Source: an uncultured Alphaproteobacteria bacterium
GTDB taxonomy: Bacteria; Pseudomonadota; Alphaproteobacteria; UBA7985
Direction: 5' to 3'
Assembly: GCA_905479265.1 (NCBI GenBank)
Contig: CAJQLX010000033.1
Location: 1-64,000, forward strand
Length of the DNA stretch: 64,000 nucleotides
The position numbers and the translations under genes were made by a program. Shown piece after piece: positions 52,526 through 61,075 of this stretch (position 1 is its first letter; each line of letters begins with the position of its first letter). Under the pieces are notes generated by a model, which saw only the letters and a list, made by a program, of their open reading frames with translations, did not search any database and had not been told where the DNA came from.

Positions 52526-53575
52526 TTACAGCTCAACGCCGTAAGCGTCCTTGAGCCAGCTCTTGACGAACATCAGGGATGTATCGTCAACGTCCAGAGC
52601 CTTCTCCAGCAGCACTTTCGCGCCTGCGCCGATGCCCTGTGGGTAGACACCCAAGCGCTTAGCGGAGGCTTCGCCGAAGCCGTCAACCATGGTTGCCGCT
52701 TCGAAAGCAGCGGTAATGGTTGCAACATCGTCAGCGGATGCGTCACCGGGCAGGAAGACCATCTTCTGTGCTGCGAAACCAGCGGTGAAGAATGCTTTCC
52801 AAGCCGCGTAAGCAGGCGTGTCCAGAGCAGCAGGGTTGGTTGCGCTCAGAACTTCGGTGAAGTGTGGCAGGTCAGGGAAGGTTGGGTCACGAACGATATC
52901 GCCATTCCCATCAACAGCACCCCAAGACATCAGAGCAACCGCTTCACCCGCTTCCACAACCGGTGCAATGTTGGAGATGTACGCAGAGGAGGTCTGGTAA
53001 TCGATGGTCGTTTCGCCAGCGAGGAACGCTGCGCGGCCCGCAGAGCGGCCCTTGAGACCAAAGATTGGCTCTACATTGTAGCCCAGCAGCTCAAACGCCA
53101 GCAGGGGAACCAGATCCAAGGACGTCGCGCCCTGTGAGCCATAGCTCAGGGAAGCGTTTTCCATGCCAGCACCAGCGATTTCTGGGGTCGTGTAAACCAC
53201 ACCGCCGGTTGGCGTTGCGATCATGACTTGCCAGTCGCGGTATTCATACTCAACGCGGTCATCGCCCAGCAGGTAAGGGAACTGCGTAGAACCAGATGAG
53301 CCAAAGATGGTACAGCCGTCGCCTTCAACTTCGTTTTGGAAGTGGTTGGCACCGAGTGTCGAGCCTGCGCCCGGCATGTACTCGACAATCACGTTCTGGC
53401 CGAGTTGCTCGGACACCAGCGGTGCCCAAAAACGTGCCCACTTGCCGGAACCACCGCCTTCGGAGAAAGGAATGATCCACGTGATGTCGTCGCCATCACA
53501 AGGAGCAGCATAAGCGGTGCTGGACACAGCACCAAAGGATACGACTGCTGCTGCAGCCATCAGAATTTTTTTCAT
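52526..53575 (-). CDS. TctC-like periplasmic solute-binding protein
   Basis: A divergent TctC/Bug-family receptor, 349 residues. ATG at 53575 has GGGAGGAA upstream and starts the signal peptide MKKILMAAAAVVSFGAVSSTAYA. The first loop is IPFSEGGGSGKWARFWAPLVSEQLG, where the usual PPGG is replaced by SEGGGSGKW; VEYMPGAGSTLGANHF follows. This motif change, with the fused TctA-TctB partner, marks a distinct TTT subclass with its own ligand class. Two cysteines (PCDGDD, GDGCTIFG) may form a disulfide. First gene of the minus-strand operon; divergent from tctD/tctE number two. Confidence 0.87.
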   Translation of the reverse strand: MKKILMAAAAVVSFGAVSSTAYAAPCDGDDITWIIPFSEGGGSGKWARFWAPLVSEQLGQNVIVEYMPGAGSTLGANHFQNEVEGDGCTIFGSSGSTQFPYLLGDDRVEYEYRDWQVMIATPTGGVVYTTPEIAGAGMENASLSYGSQGATSLDLVPLLAFELLGYNVEPIFGLKGRSAGRAAFLAGETTIDYQTSSAYISNIAPVVEAGEAVALMSWGAVDGNGDIVRDPTFPDLPHFTEVLSATNPAALDTPAYAAWKAFFTAGFAAQKMVFLPGDASADDVATITAAFEAATMVDGFGEASAKRLGVYPQGIGAGAKVLLEKALDVDDTSLMFVKSWLKDAYGVEL

Positions 53576-53651
53576 GAGTTCCTCCCAGAACCAAAATTTT
53601 AGCGGCCTTCGCCCTCTCCCACAGAGGACTTGCATCGAGCCGATAGTTCTG

Positions 53652-53678
53652 GGTTAACTGCCCAACCTTTCATTAACC
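53652..53678. promoter_or_regulatory. Inverted repeat GGTTAA/TTAACC in the second tctD promoter region
   Basis: Six-base arms at 53652-53657 and 53673-53678 with a 15-base spacer, between the divergent receptor and response-regulator genes. A weak candidate for regulator or polymerase binding. Confidence 0.3.
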
Positions 53679-53701
53679 TTGCAGAGCGGGAAAAGGTGGT
53701 C

Positions 53702-54391
53702 GTGCGAATACTGTTGGTTGAAGACGCCGCCGAAGTCAGCGCCGCCATGGTCGACTTGCTCGCCACGCGCGATCACAGCGCCGATGTTGTCACCAACGTC
53801 GAAGACGCAATCGCCATGCTCAGCTCTGATGGCTTTGACTTGGTTGTGCTGGATCTGAATTTGCCAGGCGGGTCGGGTCGGGGGCTGCTGACCTTCTGCA
53901 AATCCAATGCGATTGACGTCCCCATTTTTGTCGTCAGCGCGCGGGCTGACTTGGAAGATCGGGTTGCTCTGCTGGAAAGCGGGGCTGACGACTATTTGGT
54001 CAAACCCTTTGATCCCCCTGAATTTTTAGCCCGTGTCGGCGCGTTGCTGCGCCGCCCAAAGGAGAAGGCGCCCGCCCGAACGTCGCTGGGGCTGCTGACG
54101 TTTGATCACGATGAAAGAAGGGCGTTCCAGCACCGGGATGGAACTGATATTCACCTGACCCCCCGCGAGCGATCCGTCCTCGCGGCGCTCATGCTCAAGC
54201 CGGGTGTCGGGGTGCGTAAAGAGGTGCTGACGAACCTGCTTTTTTCGCTTGAAACCGATGTTCAGGTTAGTGTGGTCGAGGTCTATGTCAGCCGATTGCG
54301 CAGCAAGCTCGATCGGGCGAATGTGGCCGTTAACATCCGCGCCATTCGCGGTTTTGGCTACCGATTAGAAGTGGCGGAAACCGGTTCATGA
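53702..54391 (+). CDS. TctD-type response regulator (second system)
   Basis: A 229-residue OmpR-family response regulator. GTG at 53702 matches the conserved start VRILLVEDA; GTG at 53696 and a far-upstream ATG at 53630 are less likely. Phosphoacceptor Asp51 in VVLDLNLPGG, switch Lys in YLVKPFDPP, and a winged-helix domain ending VEVYVSRLRSKLDRANVAVNIRAIRGFGYRL. Overlaps its kinase by 4 bases. Divergent from the TctC-fused TctAB-PrpF operon, its probable target. Confidence 0.9.
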   Translation: MRILLVEDAAEVSAAMVDLLATRDHSADVVTNVEDAIAMLSSDGFDLVVLDLNLPGGSGRGLLTFCKSNAIDVPIFVVSARADLEDRVALLESGADDYLVKPFDPPEFLARVGALLRRPKEKAPARTSLGLLTFDHDERRAFQHRDGTDIHLTPRERSVLAALMLKPGVGVRKEVLTNLLFSLETDVQVSVVEVYVSRLRSKLDRANVAVNIRAIRGFGYRLEVAETGS

Positions 54392-55713
54392 TGGCGAGTC
54401 TCCGCCTGCGAATCCTGTCCGTTGTGGCGGTTGGGCTGGTGCTTGCGTCGCTGATCGGCGGGGTACAAGCGCGCCGAAGTGCGCAGGGTTTGGCGCAGAA
54501 TCTTCAGGACCAAAACCTCCGCGCCATGGCCTTTGGCTTTTTTTCCAGTGTGACAGCATCGCAGGGATCCTGGGTCACGCCCGAAGAGTTGTCTGACTTT
54601 ATCCCCTCGGACGTGGATCAGTATTTCTATCGATTGATCGGACCCAAGGGGTCGTACATCTCTGGCTACAATTTCGTGCAAGTCCCGGTCCCCGATGAGG
54701 TTGAAACCGGCTTCGCATACTTTGCAACATGGACCGACGGAAGCGGTTCGACCTTTCGGGGTGTTTCGATCTCCGCCTATGTTGACCAGTTCGTTGCGCC
54801 GGGTTGGGTGACGTTGCAAGTCGCGCAGTCCACGCGCGGGGCGCAACGGTTGGTGAGCGAGCAGATGCGGTCGTATTTCATCACAGCGTCCATGATCAGC
54901 CTTGGCGTCTTGATCAGCGCCGTGATTATTCTCTCCACCATTTTCCAGCCGCTGAGCCGCCTGACGCTCTCCGTCGCGCGGCGCAGTGCGGAAGACCTCT
55001 CACCGATCCAGCAACCGGTTCCTGTTGAGGTTCGACCGCTAAAAGAGCGGCTCAATGTCTTGTTCCAGACTGTGCGGACAGAGCAAGAAGCCAAAAACCG
55101 GCTGATCTCCAACGTTGCGCATCAGTTGAGGACGCCGTTGACGACCATCCGGCTGCGGGCGGATCTGGCCAAAAATGCTGCGGACCCGGCCCCGCACTTG
55201 CAAGCCTTGGATCGCGAGGCCAAGCGCGCCGGGGGATTGGCCGCGCAGTTGATGCAGTTGGAAAACGATGACGCAGCGACGGAGCTGGTCGAACTGGACC
55301 TTGGTTTGCTGGTCCGCTCGTTGATGGAAGACCACCACCTGCAATTCGAGCAAGCGGGCGTCGCGCTGGACTATCACGAAGCGGCTGAGGGGGCTGTGGT
55401 CGTTGGGGCGCATGTTCTGATCGAGGAAATCTTGTCTAACCTGCTGGACAACTGCTTGCAGCACGCTGAGCCGAAGACTGTTTCAGTGACCATTGATGGG
55501 TCTGTCTTAACGGTAAAAGACGACGGCAAGGGCGTTGCCCCCAAGAGCATCGATTGGCTGTTCGAGCGCTTCTTTAAGGCGAATGCGGAGCAGGGGGGAG
55601 GCTATGGTTTAGGCTTGAGCATCGTCCGAGAATTCGCAACCCGTATGGGCGCAAAAGTCCGGGTAGAGGACGATAATGGTTTGTCTGTCACGGTGGCTTT
55701 TCGAGCCATTTGA
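54388..55713 (+). CDS. TctE-type sensor histidine kinase (second system)
   Basis: A 441-residue sensor kinase: helix at 8-27, periplasmic domain of about 135 residues, helix at 163-186, HAMP-like linker, HisKA with phosphoacceptor His245 in ISNVAHQLRTPLTTIRLRADLA, and ATPase motifs NLLDNCLQHA, DDGKGVAPKSI and GGGYGLGLSIVREFA (complete G-boxes, unlike the first TctE). Probably senses the acid bound by the divergent TctC-like receptor. Confidence 0.9.
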   Translation: MMASLRLRILSVVAVGLVLASLIGGVQARRSAQGLAQNLQDQNLRAMAFGFFSSVTASQGSWVTPEELSDFIPSDVDQYFYRLIGPKGSYISGYNFVQVPVPDEVETGFAYFATWTDGSGSTFRGVSISAYVDQFVAPGWVTLQVAQSTRGAQRLVSEQMRSYFITASMISLGVLISAVIILSTIFQPLSRLTLSVARRSAEDLSPIQQPVPVEVRPLKERLNVLFQTVRTEQEAKNRLISNVAHQLRTPLTTIRLRADLAKNAADPAPHLQALDREAKRAGGLAAQLMQLENDDAATELVELDLGLLVRSLMEDHHLQFEQAGVALDYHEAAEGAVVVGAHVLIEEILSNLLDNCLQHAEPKTVSVTIDGSVLTVKDDGKGVAPKSIDWLFERFFKANAEQGGGYGLGLSIVREFATRMGAKVRVEDDNGLSVTVAFRAI

Positions 55714-55854
55714 CGCGCCTGATTCAAGGCTGCACCAAGGCCGGCAAAAAGGCGCCAAGGCTTTCTAATCACGCTTAAAAATGAACGCTGGGCGGGCCGT
55801 TTGTTGCCTGAATTCAGCACCACTGTGATCTTCAAAAATTTGAATGTTCTAGGA

Positions 55855-55892
55855 CCGAAATCGTTTTCGGTTGACTCCGAAAACGTTTTCGG
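55855..55892. promoter_or_regulatory. Two tandem LacI-type operators
   Basis: Site 1, CCGAAATCGTTTTCGG (55855-55870), has one mismatch to perfect symmetry; site 2, CCGAAAACGTTTTCGG (55877-55892), is a perfect 16-base palindrome with the central CG typical of LacI-family operators. Centres are 22 bases apart, about two turns. They lie 34-71 bases before the LacI gene, so autoregulation of the whole operon is likely. Confidence 0.85.
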
Positions 55893-55925
55893 TCAGCAAT
55901 TAGGGCAGGGACGAGGAGACATGTG

Positions 55926-56987
55926 ATGAGTGGCAAGGCCGCTGACACACACAGAGGGAAGGTTAAGCGCGCCACCTTGGCTGAGGTTGCGAACGCTGTT
56001 GGCTTGGCCAAAACAACCGTCTCTCGTGCCCTCAACGACTACCCGGATATTTCCGAAGAAACCAAGCGTCGGGTCCGTGAAACAGCCGGGTCATTGGGCT
56101 ACGTCGCATCCTCTCGTGCGCGGCAGTTGCAGAAGGGTTCGACCGACGCAATCGGGTTGGTAATCAGCGCAGCAGCAGTCGGATTGCAGTCTGCGTATCA
56201 GAGCGAATTTACCGCAGCGCTCGCCGCTGCTTTGGATGGCCACGGCCTCGATCTTTTGCTGCATTCGGTGACGGACCCGGTTTCCGAGATCGATACCTAC
56301 AACCGCTTGTTTCAGCAGGGCAAAGTGGATGGTTTTGTCCTGATGCGGACGCGTTGCGATGACGAGCGTATCCGCTTTCTCACAGAGCGCGGCGTGCCTT
56401 TTGTTACCCAAGGCCGTACGGACCAGAGCGCCGATCACGCGTGGATCGATATTGATTCGCAGCAGGCGTTTTCGGACGCGGTTGAGTTCTTGGCGGGCAA
56501 GGGCCATCGGCGGATTGCGATGATCGCGGGTGATGAGACCATCTATTCCTCGACATTGCGTGAGGCGGGTTATCGGCAAGGGCTGGAAAAGGCCGGAATC
56601 GCCGTTGACCCTGATTTGATTTTCCCCGGCGATTTCTCCGCCGCTTCGGGCCGTGTGGGTGTGAAGCGCGTGATTGATTCGGCGGCGGGTGTAACGGCCA
56701 TTCTCTGCGCCAATGATGCGACCGCCATGGGCGCAATCAGTCAGGCCGTAGAGTTGGGGATCGAAGTCCCCTCACAACTCAGCGTCATGGGATACGACGG
56801 TGTCCGAATGGCCGAAATGTTTAGCCCTCCGCTCACAACCCTTTCGCACTCAGCGGCGGAATGTGGTGAGCGGATCGCTTCCATGATTGTTGGTTTGGTG
56901 GGTGGCGATGCCCTCACCGACCACCAAGTTTTGCTGCCTGCGCAGATCATCGAACGGCGTTCGACTGGGATGGCAGCAAATGTCTGA
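55926..56987 (+). CDS. LacI-family transcriptional regulator
   Basis: A 353-residue repressor: N-terminal helix-turn-helix and hinge helix (ATLAEVANAVGLAKTTVSRALNDYPDISEETKRRV and the GYVASSRARQL hinge), then a sugar-binding-protein-like domain from about residue 70 ending IERRSTG. ATG at 55926 has GAGGAG upstream; GTG at 55923 is an alternative. It is first in the operon with the ABC transporter and GH63 enzyme, 27 bases before the receptor gene, and preceded by two palindromic operators. The inducer is probably the transported glycoside. Confidence 0.92.
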   Translation: MSGKAADTHRGKVKRATLAEVANAVGLAKTTVSRALNDYPDISEETKRRVRETAGSLGYVASSRARQLQKGSTDAIGLVISAAAVGLQSAYQSEFTAALAAALDGHGLDLLLHSVTDPVSEIDTYNRLFQQGKVDGFVLMRTRCDDERIRFLTERGVPFVTQGRTDQSADHAWIDIDSQQAFSDAVEFLAGKGHRRIAMIAGDETIYSSTLREAGYRQGLEKAGIAVDPDLIFPGDFSAASGRVGVKRVIDSAAGVTAILCANDATAMGAISQAVELGIEVPSQLSVMGYDGVRMAEMFSPPLTTLSHSAAECGERIASMIVGLVGGDALTDHQVLLPAQIIERRSTGMAANV

Positions 56988-57014
56988 CAAGGTAATTCAA
57001 CGGAGGAGACTAAC

Positions 57015-58370
57015 ATGACCTTGTTCAAAAAGATGTCGCTTAAAGCGGCTCTGGGTGCAGCGGCTGCTGTCGTTACCCTGGGCGCTGCTCAGGCAGAAAC
57101 CATCCAGTTCTGGACAACCGAAGAGCAGCCAGACCGTCTGGCGAAACAAGAAGCAATGGCCGCTGACTTTACGGCTGCTTCTGGTATCGACGTTGAGGTG
57201 ATTCCGATTTCTGAATCAGAAATGGGCACCCGCGCAACGGCTGCATTTGCTTCTGGCGAGCTGCCAGACGTGATTTACTACCCGCTTCAGTACGCTTTGC
57301 CGTGGGCCGAAGCCGGCGTGATCGATATTGACGCCACCACCGAAGCGCTCGAAAACCTCGGCGTGGATACCTTCCAGGCTGGTGCGTTGAACATGGCTGC
57401 GTTTGACGGTTCTTACGCCGGTGTGCCAGTTGACGGTTGGACCCAGTTGGTCGTTTACCGTGCTGACCTGTTCGAAGCCGCTGGCCTCGCAGCACCTGAT
57501 TCCTACGCGGACATCGTTGCAGCTGTTGAAGCGCTGCACAATCCACCAGAAATGTTTGGTTTCGTTGCCCCAACCAAGGTTGACGAAGGCTTTATGTCTC
57601 AGGTGCTTGAGCACGTGATGCTGTCTAACGGTGTTTCTCCCGTAAACAACGACGGTTTGGCTCAGCTCGACGAGCAGGCAACGACCGAAGTTCTGGAATT
57701 CTACAAGACCATCGTTGATGCGTCTCCAGAAGGTGAGCTGTACTGGAAGCAGTCTCGTGAACTGTACTTCGCGGGTCAGGCTGCGATGATCATTTGGTCC
57801 CCGTTCATTCTCGATGAACTTGCTGGCCTGCGTGATTCCGCTCCACCAACCATCAACGATGACCCACAGTCACGTGAGTTGGCATCCAAGACGGCTGTCA
57901 TCACCACACTGGCTGGTCCGTCTAATCCAGACGGCGCAGCTTGGGCTGACGTTCGCTACTTCGGTGTAAGCTCTGATGCTGACGCTGATTCTGCGATTGC
58001 GTTCATCGAGTACAGCATGTCCGAAGGTTACGAGCAGACTCTGTCTATCGCACCTGAGGGTAAGTTCCCTGTGCGCCAGTCTGATGGCTCCAACCCAACC
58101 GCTTACCTCGACGCTTGGGCGAAGTTGCCAGTTGGTGTGGACCGCAAGGCTCCTTTGGGTGACATCTACCCCGCTGACGTTATCTCATCCATCGCTTCGG
58201 GTCTTTCGACGGCGAACCGTTGGGGTGTGAAGGAAGGTCAGCTTTCTCTCGCGTCTAAGATCAACAACTCCCGCGTGCTTAACACGCTGGTGCGCGAGTA
58301 CGTTGACGGCGTTCGTGGTGCTTCCGAAACGGTTGCCATGATGAACGACGAACTGGGCAAAATCGAGTAG
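57015..58370 (+). CDS. ABC transporter sugar-binding protein (family 1 extracellular receptor)
   Basis: A 451-residue periplasmic receptor with signal peptide MTLFKKMSLKAALGAAAAVVTLGAAQA (cleaved near 27) and CGGAGGAG before the ATG. The mature start TIQFWTTEEQPDRLAKQEAMAADFTAASGIDVEV and ASGELPDVIYYPLQYALPWAEAG are typical of MalE/UgpB-type receptors. Codons end strongly in T for Ala, Val and Ser, unlike its neighbours, which suggests high expression rather than foreign origin. Partner of the permeases at 58511 and 59819. The ligand, from the GH63 gene, is probably glucosylglycerate or mannosylglycerate. Confidence 0.92.
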   Translation: MTLFKKMSLKAALGAAAAVVTLGAAQAETIQFWTTEEQPDRLAKQEAMAADFTAASGIDVEVIPISESEMGTRATAAFASGELPDVIYYPLQYALPWAEAGVIDIDATTEALENLGVDTFQAGALNMAAFDGSYAGVPVDGWTQLVVYRADLFEAAGLAAPDSYADIVAAVEALHNPPEMFGFVAPTKVDEGFMSQVLEHVMLSNGVSPVNNDGLAQLDEQATTEVLEFYKTIVDASPEGELYWKQSRELYFAGQAAMIIWSPFILDELAGLRDSAPPTINDDPQSRELASKTAVITTLAGPSNPDGAAWADVRYFGVSSDADADSAIAFIEYSMSEGYEQTLSIAPEGKFPVRQSDGSNPTAYLDAWAKLPVGVDRKAPLGDIYPADVISSIASGLSTANRWGVKEGQLSLASKINNSRVLNTLVREYVDGVRGASETVAMMNDELGKIE

Positions 58371-58391
58371 TCGAACCCACTCTCCCAGAGG

Positions 58392-58461
58392 CGGCCCATC
58401 TTAGGCGGGCCGTCCTCGCTTTTCTCCGGTGGGAAAAGACTTGTTTAAGCTCTTTTCCCAC
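58392..58461 (+). terminator. Two consecutive hairpins between receptor and permease genes
   Basis: Hairpin 1: CGGCCC/GGGCCG (58392-58412) followed by TCCTCGCTTTT. Hairpin 2: GTGGGAAAAGA/TCTTTTCCCAC (58429-58461), an 11-base perfect stem whose loop can extend pairing by CTT/AAG with one bulge. The first looks like an attenuator; the second lacks a T-tract and may protect mRNA or gate downstream expression. Confidence 0.65.
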
Positions 58462-58510
58462 TCGGATATCCTTACCTTATTCTTTCTGATTTTTCGGGGA
58501 TGCTTCGTCG

Positions 58511-59818
58511 ATGACTGTTGCGCAACCATCGGCCGGTGATACGCCTTTGGTCCACAAACCAGGGCGCTTGAGCCGTCGGGAAAGCCGTTTGGCCTTTGGC
58601 ATGACGCTTCCGTCGGTGTTCATGGTTATGGCAATTGTGCTGTTTCCGCTGCTGGCCACGTTCTGGATCTCGGTGAAGCCGATCGAGCTGGCCGACTTGC
58701 GTGCGCCTGAGGTCCGGGCGCGGGAGCAAGTGCGCGGTGACGCGACGGCGGCGGGTGACGAGATCATCTTGCGCTATAAACTCCGCAATTCCAGCCGCGA
58801 TAAAGAGGTGCTGAGCGTTCGCTTGTCCGACGTGGTGCCTGCGGGTTTGACGCCGTCGGGTCTGGATGCGCGCTGCCAGTTGGCGGTTGATCGCGTGCTG
58901 AGCTGTGACCTGGGCGACTTTGAGCCGGGGCAGAGCGAGACGCTGGATATTCCTGTGCAGGCTTCGCAAGGCTTTATCGACAATCCGGTCAATGCCAAAG
59001 ACAGCGACGTGTCCGTGAGCGGCAGCAGCGTGAACCCTTTGCTGACCACAGAGCTGACGCTCGATAATTTCCGCCGGGTGTTTGCGGTGCGGGAGTTCGG
59101 CACCGTTTTGTGGACCACGTTTGTCTATACAATTGGCGGGACCGCTGGTGCGCTGATTTTGGGGCTGTTTGCGGCCTTGTTGCTCAATCAAAGCTTTGCG
59201 GGCCGCGCGGTGTTTCGCGGGTTCTTGCTTTATCCCTTTGTGGCGCCGGTGATCGCGGCGGCCTTTACGTGGGTGGTGCTGCTTGATCCATTTTCCGGCT
59301 CATTGAACGCCTTGCTGATGCAGATGGGGGCGGTTGATGCGCCGATAAACTTCTTTGGCGTGCGGTCGGTCGATGTGCAGATTTTCGGGCTGACGGTGCC
59401 GGTGCCCATGGCGTTGAGCGTGGTGATCGCGTTTGAGGCTTGGCGGTACTTTCCGCTGTCGTTCCTGTTCATTCTTGCGCGGATGCAATCGATCCCACAG
59501 GACATGTACGAGGCCGCTGACATGGACGGCGCTTCCCCGTTCCAGAAATTCTGGGCGCTGAGCCTGCCACAGCTGGTCGGAATTATGGCCGTGTTGTTCC
59601 TGCTGCGGTTCATTTGGACGTTTAACAAGTTTGACGACATTTTCCTGCTCACGGGCGGTAACGCAGGCACGCGCACCTTGACCGTACAGGTTTACGAACA
59701 AGCCTTTGCGCTGAGTAACCTCGGGGCTGGGGCGGCGGTGGCCGTGCTGGTCTTTGTGCTGCTGGCGGTTTTTGCGACGATTTACTTCCGCGCCATGCCC
59801 GAAGAGGAGGGGTTGTAG
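58511..59818 (+). CDS. MalF-type ABC sugar permease with an inserted extracytoplasmic domain
   Basis: Membrane permease, 435 residues. TM1 (30-50) is followed by an unusual periplasmic insertion of about 115 residues (63-178), then five further helices and the EAA loop EAADMDGASPFQKFWALSLP for ATPase contact. The insert reads like a DUF11/CARDB-type beta-sandwich: LRYKLRNSS, VRLSDVVPAGLTPSG, a cysteine pair (122 and 132), then CDLGDFEPGQSETLDIPV. MalF of E. coli also has a large periplasmic loop that contacts its receptor, but in a different position (after TM3), so this is an independent insertion. Confidence 0.9.
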   Translation: MTVAQPSAGDTPLVHKPGRLSRRESRLAFGMTLPSVFMVMAIVLFPLLATFWISVKPIELADLRAPEVRAREQVRGDATAAGDEIILRYKLRNSSRDKEVLSVRLSDVVPAGLTPSGLDARCQLAVDRVLSCDLGDFEPGQSETLDIPVQASQGFIDNPVNAKDSDVSVSGSSVNPLLTTELTLDNFRRVFAVREFGTVLWTTFVYTIGGTAGALILGLFAALLLNQSFAGRAVFRGFLLYPFVAPVIAAAFTWVVLLDPFSGSLNALLMQMGAVDAPINFFGVRSVDVQIFGLTVPVPMALSVVIAFEAWRYFPLSFLFILARMQSIPQDMYEAADMDGASPFQKFWALSLPQLVGIMAVLFLLRFIWTFNKFDDIFLLTGGNAGTRTLTVQVYEQAFALSNLGAGAAVAVLVFVLLAVFATIYFRAMPEEEGL

Positions 59819-61075
59819 ATGAATACGCCTTCGATTTTTGACACGCGGATCGCCACATTGGCGTTAGCAGGGCTAAACGGTGCGGTTTGGGGGCTGGTGG
59901 TCTCCATACTGGTAGGGTCCGGTTTAGCCTTGCTGACAGGGTTGGAGCTGCGGCCACTGCTGGGCCCATCCATGGTTGCGGGTATCGGTTGCGGGGTGGT
60001 GCACGCGGGTTTGCGGCGCGACGATTTCGGCTGGCGCACGGTGCCGTCGCTAGCGTCTGCCGGGGTGTTTGTGGTGTTGGTTCTGGCGCTATCGCTGGGA
60101 CGTCCCTATGCGGTGATGATGGGGGACGGCCTGCTGATTTGGTTGATTGCGCTTGGTTTGGCGACGCTGTGTACGCAGTGGGCGATTATGGCCAGCCAGC
60201 ATCCAATCCGTTTTGGGGCCATGAACCGGTTCCGGCGTGAACGCGCGATGATGCTGTCTCTGCGGGCCTTTGGCTTTGTGTTCTTTGGCGCGATTGTGGT
60301 CTTGCCGCTCTATGTCATGGTGATGACCAGCTTGAAGACGCAGCAAGCGCTGCTGGCGAACCCGCTGAATCTGTTTCCTTCGTTCGAAGACGGTTTGCTG
60401 GAGCCGTTTCGGTCGTATATCGAGCTGTTTCAAGTCTACGATTTTGGCCGCTACATCTGGAATTCTGCGCTGATCTCTGTGGCGACGGTGGTGATTACGC
60501 TGTTGTTTGCTGTACCGGGATCCTACGCCGTCAGTCGTCTGAACTTTCCGGGGCGGTCGACGCTGTCGCGGTCGATCTTGATGATCTATCTGGTGCCCGC
60601 GATTGTGCTGGTGATTCCGCTCTACGCCATATTCGCGAAGTTGGGTCTGCGCGATAGCTTGTGGGGGCTGTTGGTGGTGTATCCGGCGACGACGCTGCCG
60701 GTCGCGCTGTATATGCTGCAGGGCTATTTTCGCGGGGTTCCGGCGGAGCTGGAAGAGGCGGGATTGATGGACGGTTGTTCGCGACTGCGGGTGATTTGGT
60801 CGATCACATTGCCGCTGTCGGTTCCGGCTTTGGCCAGCGTTTCACTCTACGTGTTTATGATCGCGTGGAACGAATTTCTCTTCGCCTTCATGTTCCTCGA
60901 CGACCCCAAAATGTTCACGCTGTCGCGTGGGGTGGTGTCGCTGGATAGTTCGGAGGTGCCGAGGCAGCATTTGATGGCCGGTGCCGTGGTTTCGACGGTG
61001 CCGATTGTCGTAATTTTCTTATGGGCTGAACGCTTCATGGTTCAGGGTCTGACTAGTGGTGGGGTAAAGGGTTAA
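59819..61075 (+). CDS. MalG-type ABC sugar permease with N-terminal membrane extension
   Basis: Second permease, 418 residues. The conserved MalG-like core starts near residue 145 (MLSLRAFGFVFFGAIVVLPLYVMVMTSLK) and includes the EAA loop EEAGLMDGCSRLRVIWSITLP. Typical MalG proteins have about 280 residues, so the first 140 residues, with about four extra hydrophobic helices, are an addition. It directly follows the MalF-type gene and overlaps the GH63 gene by one base (TAATG). Confidence 0.9.
   Translation: MNTPSIFDTRIATLALAGLNGAVWGLVVSILVGSGLALLTGLELRPLLGPSMVAGIGCGVVHAGLRRDDFGWRTVPSLASAGVFVVLVLALSLGRPYAVMMGDGLLIWLIALGLATLCTQWAIMASQHPIRFGAMNRFRRERAMMLSLRAFGFVFFGAIVVLPLYVMVMTSLKTQQALLANPLNLFPSFEDGLLEPFRSYIELFQVYDFGRYIWNSALISVATVVITLLFAVPGSYAVSRLNFPGRSTLSRSILMIYLVPAIVLVIPLYAIFAKLGLRDSLWGLLVVYPATTLPVALYMLQGYFRGVPAELEEAGLMDGCSRLRVIWSITLPLSVPALASVSLYVFMIAWNEFLFAFMFLDDPKMFTLSRGVVSLDSSEVPRQHLMAGAVVSTVPIVVIFLWAERFMVQGLTSGGVKG

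Noticed and set aside
57015-58370. Different base use considered as a sign of horizontal transfer
   Set aside because: All receptor genes in the window show the same shift, and flanking genes of the same operon do not, so expression-linked codon bias explains it better.
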